This document shows positions 24,312 to 33,305 of a stretch of DNA of 64,000 nt, one piece after another (the stretch's first letter is position 1; every line of letters starts with the position of its first letter). The stretch covers positions 5,270,001 to 5,334,000 of the forward strand of contig NZ_JAUSZI010000002.1 of the NCBI RefSeq assembly GCF_030817415.1. Direction: 5' to 3'. A program made the translations under genes and the position numbers. The notes under the pieces are model-generated. The model did no database searches. It worked only from the letters and a program-made list of their open reading frames with translations, and was not told the origin of the DNA. The stretch comes from Streptomyces umbrinus. GTDB lineage: Bacteria; Actinomycetota; Actinomycetes; Streptomycetales; Streptomycetaceae.

Positions 24312-25052
24312 TCAGGTGAGCGGGTAGCCCTGTTCGAAGGCCCAGCGGTGCGGGGGATAGGTGGCTTCGGCGAACTCCAACGGCCGGTCCTGAAGGTCGA
24401 AGACGACGTGGTGAACGATCAGAACGGCTGAACCGGCCTCCAGTTGAAGGTCCGACGCCTCTTCGTCGGTGGCACTCCGAGCGCACATACGGTCCTCGGC
24501 ATAGCTGCCCTGGCGCCCCGTCATGTTCTCGACGTACATGAGCGTCCCCTCCTGGATCCGCTCAGGCTCCAGGAGCTTCGGCGCACGCTGGCCGACGTCA
24601 GGAGCGAACCACGAGGTAGACAGGGTGATCGGCCCGTCATGGTTGTTGGTCACTCGTCGCCGGTGCACGGCCCGACGATCCTTGACCAGCCCCAAGGCTT
24701 CGGCAACGTGATCCGGCGCATCCAGCCAACCGGCCGACGTGATCACCGCGTACTCGCCGGGCGTGTAGATCTTCCCGGTCTGCCGGGCCCGGCCGTACAG
24801 CTCACGCGCCCGCCGGTTGACCTCCAGGCTGCGCACGTACGTGCCCGATCCCTGGCGCTTCTCGACGAGCCCCTGATGGCTCAGCGCTTCCAACGACCGT
24901 GCGGCCGTGGGCCGGGACACCTTCCAGTCCGCCGCCAACTGCCGCTCCGAGGGCACCTCGTCCCCCGGCCGCAGGTCTCCCCGAAGGATCTGATCGCGGA
25001 TGAAGTGCGCGATCTGGAGATACTTCGGCTGAGCCTCCTCGATCTGAGGCAT
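24312..25052 (-). CDS. GntR/HutC-family transcription regulator
   Basis: A 246-residue repressor: winged helix-turn-helix at residues 10-75 (PSERQLAADWKVSRPTAARSL) and a UTRA ligand-binding domain from about 95 to the end (GTLMYVENMTG, VLIVHHVVFDLQDRPLEFAE). Three matching palindromes lie in its two flanking intergenic gaps, one at its own promoter shared with the DUF1152 gene. It likely represses itself, the ATPase and the DUF1152 gene; ligand unknown. Confidence 0.92.
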   Translation of the reverse strand: MPQIEEAQPKYLQIAHFIRDQILRGDLRPGDEVPSERQLAADWKVSRPTAARSLEALSHQGLVEKRQGSGTYVRSLEVNRRARELYGRARQTGKIYTPGEYAVITSAGWLDAPDHVAEALGLVKDRRAVHRRRVTNNHDGPITLSTSWFAPDVGQRAPKLLEPERIQEGTLMYVENMTGRQGSYAEDRMCARSATDEEASDLQLEAGSAVLIVHHVVFDLQDRPLEFAEATYPPHRWAFEQGYPLT

Positions 25053-25068
25053 TCACCCTCCTCGTCCA

Positions 25069-25091
25069 AGTGGCTATGGCCTCTAGCCACT
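25069..25091. promoter_or_regulatory. GntR operator 3 in the divergent promoter
   Basis: AGTGGCTA and TAGCCACT arms separated by 7 bases, between gntR (start 25052) and the DUF1152 gene (start 25133). The spacing is wider than at operators 1 and 2. Confidence 0.7.
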
Positions 25092-25132
25092 ATAGAGTGA
25101 GTGGTCAACCCTCGCCCCCGTACGCTTGCCGC

Positions 25133-26257
25133 ATGAAGCGGTTGATCGTCGCAGCAGGAGGAGGGGGCGACGCAGTCGCCGCCGCCATGCTTGACGCTGC
25201 CCTCTACGGCGACGAGGACCAGGCGGTGATCCTCACGTACGCGTGGGACCGCCTCCTCATCGACCCGGTACCGGGCCCACGAGGACCGGACAACTTCACC
25301 GGCCTCGAACAGCTCACCCCCGCAGTCTGGACAGTGCCGGCGGACGCCCGCCCAATCGCTCCAGCCGGCTCCACACTCCCCCGTCTCGCAGCAGAGCTCC
25401 CGCACACCTTCGCCCTGATCTATCCTCACCACGGCGCCGAGGGCATCACGCGCCAACTCGAAGAGCTGATCAGCCACTTGTCACCGGAGTCGATCGATCT
25501 GCTCGACGTGGGGGGCGACATCCTCGCGCGGGGCGATGAGCCGACGCTCAAGAGCCCGCTCGCGGACGCCCTCACGCTTGCCGCGTGCTGCCAGGTGAAC
25601 GCTTCGATCCGGCTGTTGGTCGCAGGCCCCGGCCTCGACGGGGAACTACCCCTCGACGACCTGCGCGGCATGCTCGGCCCCCTCGTCCACACCTTCACGG
25701 CGAAGGACGTCGAGCCGGTCAGCGCTGTCCTGGAGTGGCATCCGTCCGAGGCCACCGGCATGCTCGCCGCCACCGCCCGAGGCGTACGCGGCACCTGCGA
25801 AGTCCGGGACGCCGGCCTACCCGTCGCGCTCACGGATGGAGGCCCGACCGTCCACAAGGTCGACCTGGACGACGCCGTCACCCGCAACCAACTGGCACGC
25901 ACCATCATGACGACCGAGACCCTCGACGAGGTCGAAGCCCACAGCCGCGAAGTCTGCGGATACTCAGAAATCGACTACGAGCGCAACAAGGCCGCATGGC
26001 TCAAGGACCAGCCACCCGCAGATCTGGTCCCGCAGACCGTGTTGGCCCAACTCGACCAGTTCGAGGGCGAAGCCCGGCGCCGCGGAGTCACCCACACAAC
26101 ATTCCGCCACCTCACCGAGGCCCTCAACCTCAACGGCTCCCAGCGCGAGGACCTGCGCCAACTGCTGATCAGTTCCCGCCCGGAGCAGTACAGCGCGCCG
26201 CTGTGGCACATCGGAGACCAAGCGTCGAATCTCAGCAGAGGTTATGGCGCTCGGTGA
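25133..26257 (+). CDS. DUF1152-family protein
   Basis: A 374-residue soluble protein. The N-terminus KRLIVAAGGGGDAVAAAML is the glycine-rich start of DUF1152 proteins, followed by the LLDVGGDIL segment; both suggest a Rossmann-like nucleotide or metabolite fold. The reaction is not known. ATG 25133 sits after GCTTGCCGC with no clear ribosome site, so it may be leaderless. It is divergent from gntR and shares operator 3. Confidence 0.8.
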   Translation: MKRLIVAAGGGGDAVAAAMLDAALYGDEDQAVILTYAWDRLLIDPVPGPRGPDNFTGLEQLTPAVWTVPADARPIAPAGSTLPRLAAELPHTFALIYPHHGAEGITRQLEELISHLSPESIDLLDVGGDILARGDEPTLKSPLADALTLAACCQVNASIRLLVAGPGLDGELPLDDLRGMLGPLVHTFTAKDVEPVSAVLEWHPSEATGMLAATARGVRGTCEVRDAGLPVALTDGGPTVHKVDLDDAVTRNQLARTIMTTETLDEVEAHSREVCGYSEIDYERNKAAWLKDQPPADLVPQTVLAQLDQFEGEARRRGVTHTTFRHLTEALNLNGSQREDLRQLLISSRPEQYSAPLWHIGDQASNLSRGYGAR

Positions 26258-26365
26258 CCCTCAAGGCTTGATCGGTATGGACTCTGCCCAAGTTGCTGCT
26301 GTCAGTCTCCGAAGTTGCGTACTCGATGTCCGTCGAAACGGCAGACTCGGGAGATGCATTGGGGC

Positions 26366-27100
26366 ATGAGTGATGACGAAACGACACTGCCGGACGACCT
26401 TCAGTGGCCGGATAGCTACCCTGAGGATCCAGTTGTGCGTCGGTACCGGCAACCCGCTCGGACCGTTTCAGAAGTTGCAGAGCAAGGCGTTCTGCTGTCT
26501 ATCTGTCTGAGGTTGGTGAGCGGATCTCCCGAGCCATCCGATGTGACGGAGTGGCTCAACCAAGCTTCGCGGGTTAGTGAACCCAATGGTCACAAGCGCG
26601 AGACCATGCTGAACGAACTCCAGAGCCACCTCAAGCAAAGAGGACCTGCTTGGAAGCAGGTGGCACAGCACGAGATCTTCCGCAGAGACATAACTACTCT
26701 TGACCAGCACATGCCGGAATGGCTGGGGACGGCAGCGACCGTCACGGTCACTGCCACTGTGCTGCCATTCATGCAATCACTGGCCACTCAGGCTGGAGCG
26801 CGGATGTTCGAGGTGGCAAGGGCTTACCGAGAGCGCTACATCCGCCATCGCATCTCGGTTGGCAGCGCCGTGGATCAGGCCAGATGGCACAGCTCTCACA
26901 AGATCACTGTGCAAGATACAGAGAGCGGCGTCAGCTTCGTCATGCCCGACCACCTGCCCAACGACGCGTTGCAAGCTCTGGCTACTGCTGACCTTCTCGG
27001 ACTGGCCGCCGCAGACCCGGACGGTGGCAAAGTCGTCATCTACTGGGACGCTCAGATGCGCGAATGGCGACGCAAAGTCAGCATGTCTAGTCCCAGTTGA
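26366..27100 (+). CDS. hypothetical protein with central membrane segment, 3' end overrun by IS481
   Basis: A 244-residue protein I do not recognise. An acidic N-terminus, an all-helical middle, a hydrophobic segment at about residues 115-140 (TAATVTVTATVLPFMQSLA), an Arg-rich stretch (YRERYIRHR) and a C-terminal domain ending near WRRKVSM. The last residues and the TGA are supplied by the inverted repeat of the IS481 element (from 27090), so the native C-terminus was probably lost. Lower GC than neighbours. ATG 26366 is preferred; 26354 is possible. Confidence 0.55.
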   Translation: MSDDETTLPDDLQWPDSYPEDPVVRRYRQPARTVSEVAEQGVLLSICLRLVSGSPEPSDVTEWLNQASRVSEPNGHKRETMLNELQSHLKQRGPAWKQVAQHEIFRRDITTLDQHMPEWLGTAATVTVTATVLPFMQSLATQAGARMFEVARAYRERYIRHRISVGSAVDQARWHSSHKITVQDTESGVSFVMPDHLPNDALQALATADLLGLAAADPDGGKVVIYWDAQMREWRRKVSMSSPS

Positions 27101-27140
27101 TGCCCGACGTTCTGGTCCCAGCTGATGCTTGACGGTGGGC

Positions 27141-28965
27141 CTAGACAACATCGGAACCTTCGTAGGGTTTGTTCGCTTTCACGTTGCGGACCGGGACGTC
27201 GGTGGTGCGCTGGATGACGCGGACCTGCCCGTCCAGCTCGACGGTGATCGTCGACTCCGCGACATGCACGGTCGCGGTCTGGCCGGTATACGTCCGGCCG
27301 AGGGAGACGACCTGCCGGCAGATCATGACCGTGCCCGTCGCACTCACCCGCCGCTGCACGCGGACCGGCTCCACGCTCGGCCTTGGCGGTGGTCCCGCGG
27401 GCCTCAGACCGCGCAGACGCTGAACTTCGTCGGGGCTGAGCGGGCTGGGCCGCACCCGCAGCAGCTCCCGGGAGGACGGATCGAAGAACGACAGCGTCTC
27501 GTCATCGATCCGGATGCCCACCTGGCGGCCGCCCAGGATCTCCGCCGCCAGCACCTGATGCCCGCCCAGGCCTACCAGCCCGCTGTTGTTCACCACCCGC
27601 TCCACCTCGAACGCGGCCGCATCACCGGCCGGCAGCGGAGACGACCCGGCCGCACGTCCGCCCCGGGCCGCCAGCACCGCAAGATCAGAGACGGACAGAT
27701 GCGAACGCACGGTCTTGATCCGCGTCCCGGCGACCAGCAGATGGATCACCGAGGTGTCGGCCCAGAACGTCACTGTCAGCCCTGAACGGGCCGGACCGAG
27801 CCAGAACTGTTTACCCGCGACCTGCAGATTCCCGCTCGCAGGCACCACCCGCTCGAACTCCACCGGCCCACCGCTCTCCACCGGCACCGCCTCAGGCCGG
27901 ACGGGAGCAAGCTCCGCTTCGGCCGGACCCGACACCACAGCAGGAGCCGTCCGCTGCTGCGGCACCAGCGCCAGCACGCCAGGCACCCGCACCCCCAGCA
28001 CGCCCCGCTCCTGCTCGGGAACAGGCGTGAACCGGTCCGCCGGCGACTGCATGTCCAACGCCTGGTGCGGACGCACACAGTTGTACTCCCGCACCCACGC
28101 GTCCAGCGCCGTCTGAGCCGCCCCAAGGCTCTCGAACGCACCGCAGTCGTCGAGGAGTTCGCGCCGCAGCGTCTGATGGAACCGCTCGACCTTGCCCGTC
28201 GTGGTCGGCGACGCCGGCTGCGTCAGCCGGTGCGCGATCCCGTTCTCCCGACAGATCCGGTCGAACAACACCTCACCCCCTGCCCGAACCGGTCGGTGAA
28301 CTGCTTGCCGTTGTCGGTGCACCCCGAACGCCCGCAAGGCCCGCGCGAACGCCGCACACACCGCCCGCCCGGTCGCCCGCTCGACCACCGACGCGATCAC
28401 GCAGCACCGGGAGTGATCATCCACACCGGTCACGACCTTCGCCTCGGACAACTCCCCGGTCAGCGGGTCGACCAGCATCACCCCGCCGACAATGTCCATC
28501 TGCCACAACTGCATCGGCCCATCCCGCTGCCAGCGCTTGTAATCCGACCGCTTCCGGCGCCGCACCCCCGGCTCCACCAGCCCATGCCGCACCAGGATCC
28601 GATACACCGTCATCCTCGACGGCACCGGACTCACCGCCCCGGAACGCTCCAGCACATGAGCGATCCGCCGCGGACCCCACCGAGGATGCTCACGCCGCAG
28701 CTCACACACCGCCGACTCCACCTCCGCAGAAGCCTGATGCGGACACGAGGCCGGCCTACGCGACCGGTCCGCCAAACCCGCCAAGGCCCGAGGCCTCATA
28801 GCGCGACCTCCACCCGCTCACCGTCTGCCGCGAAACACCCAGCTGAGCGGCGATCTCCGTCACCGTCGCACCCGCCAGCACCGCAAGCACAGCCCGGTAT
28901 CTCTGCTCGACAACCGACAACTCCACCAGAGCCAATCCCGGCCTCCCGCCACAGGGCGGTTGCAA
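27141..28965 (-). pseudogene. IS481-family transposase with multiple frameshifts
   Basis: The helix-turn-helix N-terminus (28965-28756: TVTEIAAQLGVSRQTVSGWR) runs out of frame at about 28788; the main frame (28799-27141) has the DDE domain, with the first Asp in WQMDIVGG and the Glu in GKVERFHQTLR. Between about 28321 and 28276 the frame is shifted by a roughly 14-base deletion and a compensating single-base loss, so the block that should read TDNGKQFTDRFG is scrambled and the second catalytic Asp is missing. The long C-terminal region (to 27141) is intact. Confidence 0.85.
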
Positions 28966-29014
28966 GTTCCGGGGGCGTGCGGCTGGTCGGGCTGTGACCG
29001 GTTGGGGTGCATAA

Positions 29015-30328
29015 CAGGGCAGGCACGGGCTTCGTGATCATTGTGGTGTCTAAGCCCGATGATCATGAGGTGGCCCGTGCCTGCCGCTGTATCTTCTCCC
29101 ATTCCCGCCGTGTTGGTGAAGCTGGGTCCGTTGGATGCCGGTCGGGTCGCTGACCTGCGCCTCTACTTCGACTCGGTGCCCGACCCGCGCTCCCGGCGGG
29201 GCCGGTGGTACTCGCTGACATCGATCCTGCTGGTGTGTGCCTGCGCGGTCGTCTCGGGAGCGAGGAGCATCGACGAACTCGCCGAGTGGGGCCAGCGTGC
29301 TTCGAACGCACTGCTGACAGTCATCGGGATCCGGCGCCACCTGCTCAGATGGCGGCGCACTCCGTCGCCGGCCACGATCGGCCGTGTGCTGGGGGCTGTT
29401 GACGGTGACGCCCTGGACCGGGCGGTGGGCGCCTACCTGGCCGACCGGCATCGCGCTGCCACCGAGCCCGACCAGGCGCCGTCGCCGTCCGCGTCCGGGC
29501 GGCCGCGCGTGATCGCTGTCGACGGCAAAGCACTCAAGGGATCAGCCCGTCTCACCGCGACGCGCCGGCATCTGCTCTCCGCGGTCACTCACGGCACCGT
29601 CGTGACCCTCGCCCAGGTGGAGGTCGGCGCGAAGACGAACGAAACCACACACTTCCAACCGCTCCTGGCACCGCTGGACCTGGCCGGCACCGTCGTCACC
29701 TTCGACGCCCTGCACTCGGTCAAGACGAACATCTCCTGGCTGGTCGAGGCCAAGAAGGCCCACTACATCGCCGTGATCAAGACCAACCAGCCGACCGCCC
29801 ACAGCCAGCTCGCGGCCCTGCCGTGGCGGGACATCGCCGTCCAGCACACCGCCTCCGCCTCCGGGCACGGCAGGCGCGAGTCCCGCTCGATCAAGACCTG
29901 CGCCGTCGCGGACGAACTCGGCGGGATCGCCTTTCCCCACGCCCGCCTGGCCATCCGCGTCCACCGCCGCCGCAAGCAGACCGGCAAGCGCGAGACCCGT
30001 GAGAGTGTCTACGCCGTCACCAGCCTCGACGCCCACCAAGCCCGCCCCTCCGAACTGGCCACCGCGATTCGCGGGCACTGGGGAGTGGAGAACTCCTCGC
30101 ACCACATCAGGGATGTCACCTTCGCCGAGGACGCCTCCACCGTCCACGCCGGAACCGCACCACGGGCCATGGCGACCCTCCGCAACCTCGCCATCGGCGT
30201 GCTGAAAACCCTCGGAGCCGACAACATCGCCAAGACCACCCGGGCGATCCGCGACGAACCCCAACGAGCACTCCCCATCCTGGGCATCACCAACGATCCG
30301 GACACCTACGGAACTTGATCAAGCCCTG
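29015..30328 (+). mobile_element. ISAs1-family insertion sequence nested in IS481
   Basis: About 1.3 kb; short terminal repeats CAGGGC (29015-29020) and GCCCTG (30323-30328). It contains one intact transposase. It sits between the IS481 transposase start and that element's outer inverted repeat, so it inserted later. A 68-base inverted structure around GGCAGGCACGGGC (29019-29095) precedes and overlaps the transposase start and may limit its translation. No target duplication is obvious. Confidence 0.75.
29059..30318 (+). CDS. ISAs1-family transposase, intact
   Basis: A 419-residue DDE transposase: N-terminal DDE_Tnp_1-associated region (DPRSRRGRWYSLTSILLVC), first Asp in VIAVDGKALKGSA, second in TFDALHS, and the Glu in HWGVENSSHHIRDVTFAEDA. 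Full family length and no lesion, unlike the surrounding IS481 gene. Start chosen at ATG 29059; ATG 29065 is equally possible. Confidence 0.92.
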   Translation: MIMRWPVPAAVSSPIPAVLVKLGPLDAGRVADLRLYFDSVPDPRSRRGRWYSLTSILLVCACAVVSGARSIDELAEWGQRASNALLTVIGIRRHLLRWRRTPSPATIGRVLGAVDGDALDRAVGAYLADRHRAATEPDQAPSPSASGRPRVIAVDGKALKGSARLTATRRHLLSAVTHGTVVTLAQVEVGAKTNETTHFQPLLAPLDLAGTVVTFDALHSVKTNISWLVEAKKAHYIAVIKTNQPTAHSQLAALPWRDIAVQHTASASGHGRRESRSIKTCAVADELGGIAFPHARLAIRVHRRRKQTGKRETRESVYAVTSLDAHQARPSELATAIRGHWGVENSSHHIRDVTFAEDASTVHAGTAPRAMATLRNLAIGVLKTLGADNIAKTTRAIRDEPQRALPILGITNDPDTYGT

Positions 30329-30770
30329 CTCCCGCCACGCGCCGAAACAACGCGCACAGCAAAGCCGATCACGGCCACCGTCAACCATCAGCTGGGATCG
30401 AAGTGTCAAGCATCTACCGGGACCGGACAACAAGCGCCTCATCCCAGCGGGATAGAACTTTCCCTACTTCATCAAGCCCCGGCTGCGCTCCGCTCCGCCG
30501 GGCGCGCTTCCCGGCTCTGGCTGCGCCCGCGCTCCTGCCTTCGGCCCGCGCTGCGGGCGCTGCGCCGACGCGCCCACGGGTAGATAGGCCGGTCTGATGA
30601 GTGGCGATCACCGCACGAACGCAGCCGCGGTCACAGAGATGCCTCCGGCGGGGGCGCTCCGACTCCGGGATGGAGGGGGCGCCATTCGCGAGTGCCAGCC
30701 GAGTGTGGCGTGCGCGCGGAGCTTCCATCCCGTCCACCGCCAACCCAGGCAGAGCCGAGCAGCCGTGGCC

Positions 30771-30820
30771 CAGGGCGTCAAGGTCGTTCGTACAGTGGCG
30801 CGCTCCACCTTGACGCCCTG
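30771..30820. other. 14-bp perfect stem-loop in non-coding DNA
   Basis: CAGGGCGTCAAGGT (30771-30784) and its exact reverse complement (30807-30820) enclose a 22-base loop. No T run follows and no gene ends nearby, so it is not an evident terminator. Confidence 0.6.
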
Positions 30821-31052
30821 AACCACGCCCGCTCCACGGTGTGTGGGTCGACGGCGGACGGGATGGAAGCGGGGGAGGGTGGTGGGTTGAGGGGCGGAGG
30901 CTGGGTGGCGGGGATGCGCTCCGTTGATCCGTAGTGCAGTGACCGGGCGTGAGTAGAGAGTAAAGAATGCGGTCGGCAACCGGGTTTTTTCTCACGTGGA
31001 TTTGGAGTGATCGCGGAACGTCCATCAAGGTGGGGTCGATGCACCAAGTGCG

Positions 31053-31068
31053 CGTTTCACATGAAACA
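31053..31068. promoter_or_regulatory. parS-like palindrome
   Basis: CGTTTCACATGAAACA differs at two of 16 positions from the ParB-binding consensus TGTTTCACGTGAAACA. No parA or parB gene is near. Confidence 0.4.
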
Positions 31069-31229
31069 GCACTGCATGTCCAACTTCCGTGAGATGGAAC
31101 GGAGTTGGGCATCTCATTTGTCAGTGTGGTGCGTCATCCTGGGCTTGACCCGACAGCAGTAGGGACGCACCCGAGCACTTTGGCGAGAGACGGGTGCGCC
31201 CCCTGAAGAGAACCAAGGAGAAACACAAC

Positions 31230-31487
31230 GTGCCCTCTCTGATCCCTAGCACCCTGCTCCTGCATGGCAGCGATGGCGCTACTCACACTGTCCCACGACC
31301 CACCGACAACGCCCGATGGTTGTCGATCATGACTGTCGTCGGCTGTGTGATCGGCACCGAGTCCGTCACTGGTGTACTCGACTCGGCGACTCAGTTGGTC
31401 ACAGTGATCATCCTGCTGATTCTCGTCCGGGCGCACCCGTGCTGGGGCCGTACTCCTAATCACAGGATCGGTCAAGTAGGCCACTGA
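31230..31487 (+). CDS. small hypothetical protein with a membrane segment
   Basis: 85 residues from GTG 31230, with AAGGAG 10 bases upstream. One hydrophobic stretch near residues 50-67 (LVTVIILLILV) follows a polar N-terminal half. No family recognised. Support is the ribosome site and the membrane segment only. Confidence 0.4.
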   Translation: MPSLIPSTLLLHGSDGATHTVPRPTDNARWLSIMTVVGCVIGTESVTGVLDSATQLVTVIILLILVRAHPCWGRTPNHRIGQVGH

Positions 31488-31701
31488 TGTCTGACATCAC
31501 CGGCTGACACCAACAGCGGCGGTCGACCATGAATACCAGCGGACAACCCACCGAGGCACAGACCGGGTTGACCGACGTCGCCGACTCCCACTGATCGACC
31601 TGATAAGGATGAGGCCACCTGGTCAAATCCTGTGCCCAACCGAGGGCACCGTCCTCGACCTATGGACGGCGCCCCGATGGGCTCCTGTCCGGGAGGAACT
31701 C

Positions 31702-32088
31702 ATGGCAGAACCGATTCACTACACGAGCTTCCCTGGCTTCGACGGCACCAGCCTGGAGGACAGCTTCGTCCTGGAGATCCAGGCAACACCAGGCCGACTG
31801 AACATCACGCTGGACCTCATGATCGGGTGGGCCCATCCGTCATACCGGGACCCACTCGAAGGTGAGGTTGCCTGCTTCCGTAAGGCCGTGATCGAGTTTC
31901 CCGCGGTTCAGGAACTTACCTGGACCCGCCAGAGCAGCATCAGGCCGGCAGTGGATGCCATCGGTGAGCAGGACTGGGGCGGGATCGATGCGCTGCGACA
32001 ACTCGGGACTGTCTACCAACTCGAAGGCGACTGGGGAGCGATCGAGGTCGCGTCTCAGGAGCCGATCGTGCGGATCATCGGCAGTTGA
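31702..32088 (+). CDS. hypothetical soluble protein
   Basis: 128 residues from ATG 31702, with GGGAGG 6 bases upstream. Mixed alpha/beta look; rich in Trp, Glu and Asp (HPSYRDPLEGEVACF, GEQDWGGIDALRQLG). The size and acidity resemble immunity-type or stress proteins, but I recognise no family. It stands alone between non-coding stretches. Confidence 0.6.
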   Translation: MAEPIHYTSFPGFDGTSLEDSFVLEIQATPGRLNITLDLMIGWAHPSYRDPLEGEVACFRKAVIEFPAVQELTWTRQSSIRPAVDAIGEQDWGGIDALRQLGTVYQLEGDWGAIEVASQEPIVRIIGS

Positions 32089-32487
32089 TCTGCGGTACAG
32101 CAGAGAACTACAGCAACCGTGGCGACCGCAGGCGACCGGCACGAACCATTGCCACCCCCGTGACCAGGCCGGAAGACCTCAGCGACCTCCCCGCCCGTAG
32201 TTCGCATCGAGGGGCACACTGGTCCGGTCGACGACTTGACTCGATCATGGGACCGTACCGACCGCGCGGCTGACTGCGGGTTCCAAAAAGGGTGAGGCAA
32301 TAGGAAGTTCCTTGAACGCGACGCCAGAGCTTCCAGTAAAGAACTTCCGAGAGTTTGGCGAAATTCATCACTCAAGCACGAGGCGCCCTGGACGGCGATA
32401 GGGGTAGCCGACGCCGTTGAGTACGAGGCGGTCAAGCTGGGAAAGGGCCGTAGGAGGCACGCCGCGGCCCGGATCGCGATAGCAACC
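32089..32487. other. intergenic stretch, relatively AT-rich
   Basis: No gene seen. GC falls from about 32280 onward, where the low-GC gene at 32488-33069 approaches. Frames on either strand lack start signals. Confidence 0.4.
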
Positions 32488-33069
32488 TCACCGCAAAAAG
32501 AATACGCCGATAGTTACTGCAGTTGCAGCTATGAGAAATGCTGCCCCGATGAGGCCCATAAGGACTCTGCGGCGCTGAACTGTCCTCGTGGATCCATCAA
32601 TTACCTTCGTGTCAATGATGTAATCATGAACCGCGAGGTGGGGCTCTCCTTCCGGGAGTGCGGTAAAGGTCACCACCTGTCGCCTTTTCATCAACTCTGG
32701 CCCAAAGGGGATGACGGTTCCCTGGGGACGGATAATTTTGAGCGTCCGACCCGTCATCGATGTTAGATCGATCACGGGAGTGCTCAGCTCGAACGTGAGC
32801 GGCTTCCCCTGATCAAAGTAGTCACTAGCCACTTCATGTCGGCCCGTGTTCGTCAGGGATACAACCAGTACGTGCGGGTTCTGCAGGACGACGCAATTAT
32901 GAGTGACGACAATCCGACCAGAAGAAATGGAGCCTTGGTTTATAAGCGGGACGCGGCTCAGTATTCGGTAGGAAATTTGACGCTTTAGCGGGAGGATTGC
33001 CTCTCTCGCGTAATAGATCCCTATCGCCCCAAGTATGAGAGTGCATGCAAGAGCGATAATATCGACCAT
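32488..33069 (-). CDS. hypothetical membrane protein with two end helices
   Basis: 193 residues with hydrophobic helices at both ends: residues 3-25 (IIALACTLILGAIGIYYA) and about 170-192 (LIGAAFLIAATAVTIGVFFL). The loop between is beta-rich, with Asn and Thr-rich strands. GGGAGGGATGAA precedes the ATG. Codon use is clearly less GC-rich than in flanking Streptomyces genes, a sign of transfer. No known family. Confidence 0.65.
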   Translation of the reverse strand: MVDIIALACTLILGAIGIYYAREAILPLKRQISYRILSRVPLINQGSISSGRIVVTHNCVVLQNPHVLVVSLTNTGRHEVASDYFDQGKPLTFELSTPVIDLTSMTGRTLKIIRPQGTVIPFGPELMKRRQVVTFTALPEGEPHLAVHDYIIDTKVIDGSTRTVQRRRVLMGLIGAAFLIAATAVTIGVFFLR

Positions 33070-33305
33070 TGCACTTCATCCCTCCCCGGAACGCTGCAGT
33101 GATCACGAGAACGTTCCACTAGCCCAGATCACCAACGACCTCCGCAGCTGTGGACTATTCGTGGACAGGTCACGGGGCATCGGTCCGCTGCGGCGGGCTG
33201 ACCAGTTGCGACGCATCGGACCGAAGGGCCCTGCAGAGCCGCTCGCTCACGATCCGCCGCTGGTTTCCCAGGAGCGACCCTACTGGTCGCGGCTGCGGTT
33301 CCAGT

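Larger units (their letters stand above)
27090..30423 (-). mobile_element. IS481-family element, decayed and split by ISAs1
   Basis: Ends are imperfect inverted repeats of about 50 bases: 27090-27139 and 30375-30423. Each end has two sub-repeats of the type TCCCAGCTGATGCTTGACGG. Removing the ISAs1 insertion leaves about 2.0 kb. The transposase carries several lesions, so the element is dead. Confidence 0.75.
30424..31229. other. non-coding stretch after IS481, with hairpin and parS-like site
   Basis: About 800 bases with no supported gene; the small open frames show no ribosome sites or family features. It holds a long perfect stem (30771-30820), a pyrimidine-rich then GC-skewed stretch and a palindrome close to a ParB site (31053-31068). 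An AAGGAG near 31214 serves the next small gene. Confidence 0.5.

Noticed and set aside
30414..31112. 232-codon minus-strand frame after the IS481 element
   Set aside because: Pro/Ser/Arg-rich translation with no start signal, in a stretch that looks non-coding on both strands.
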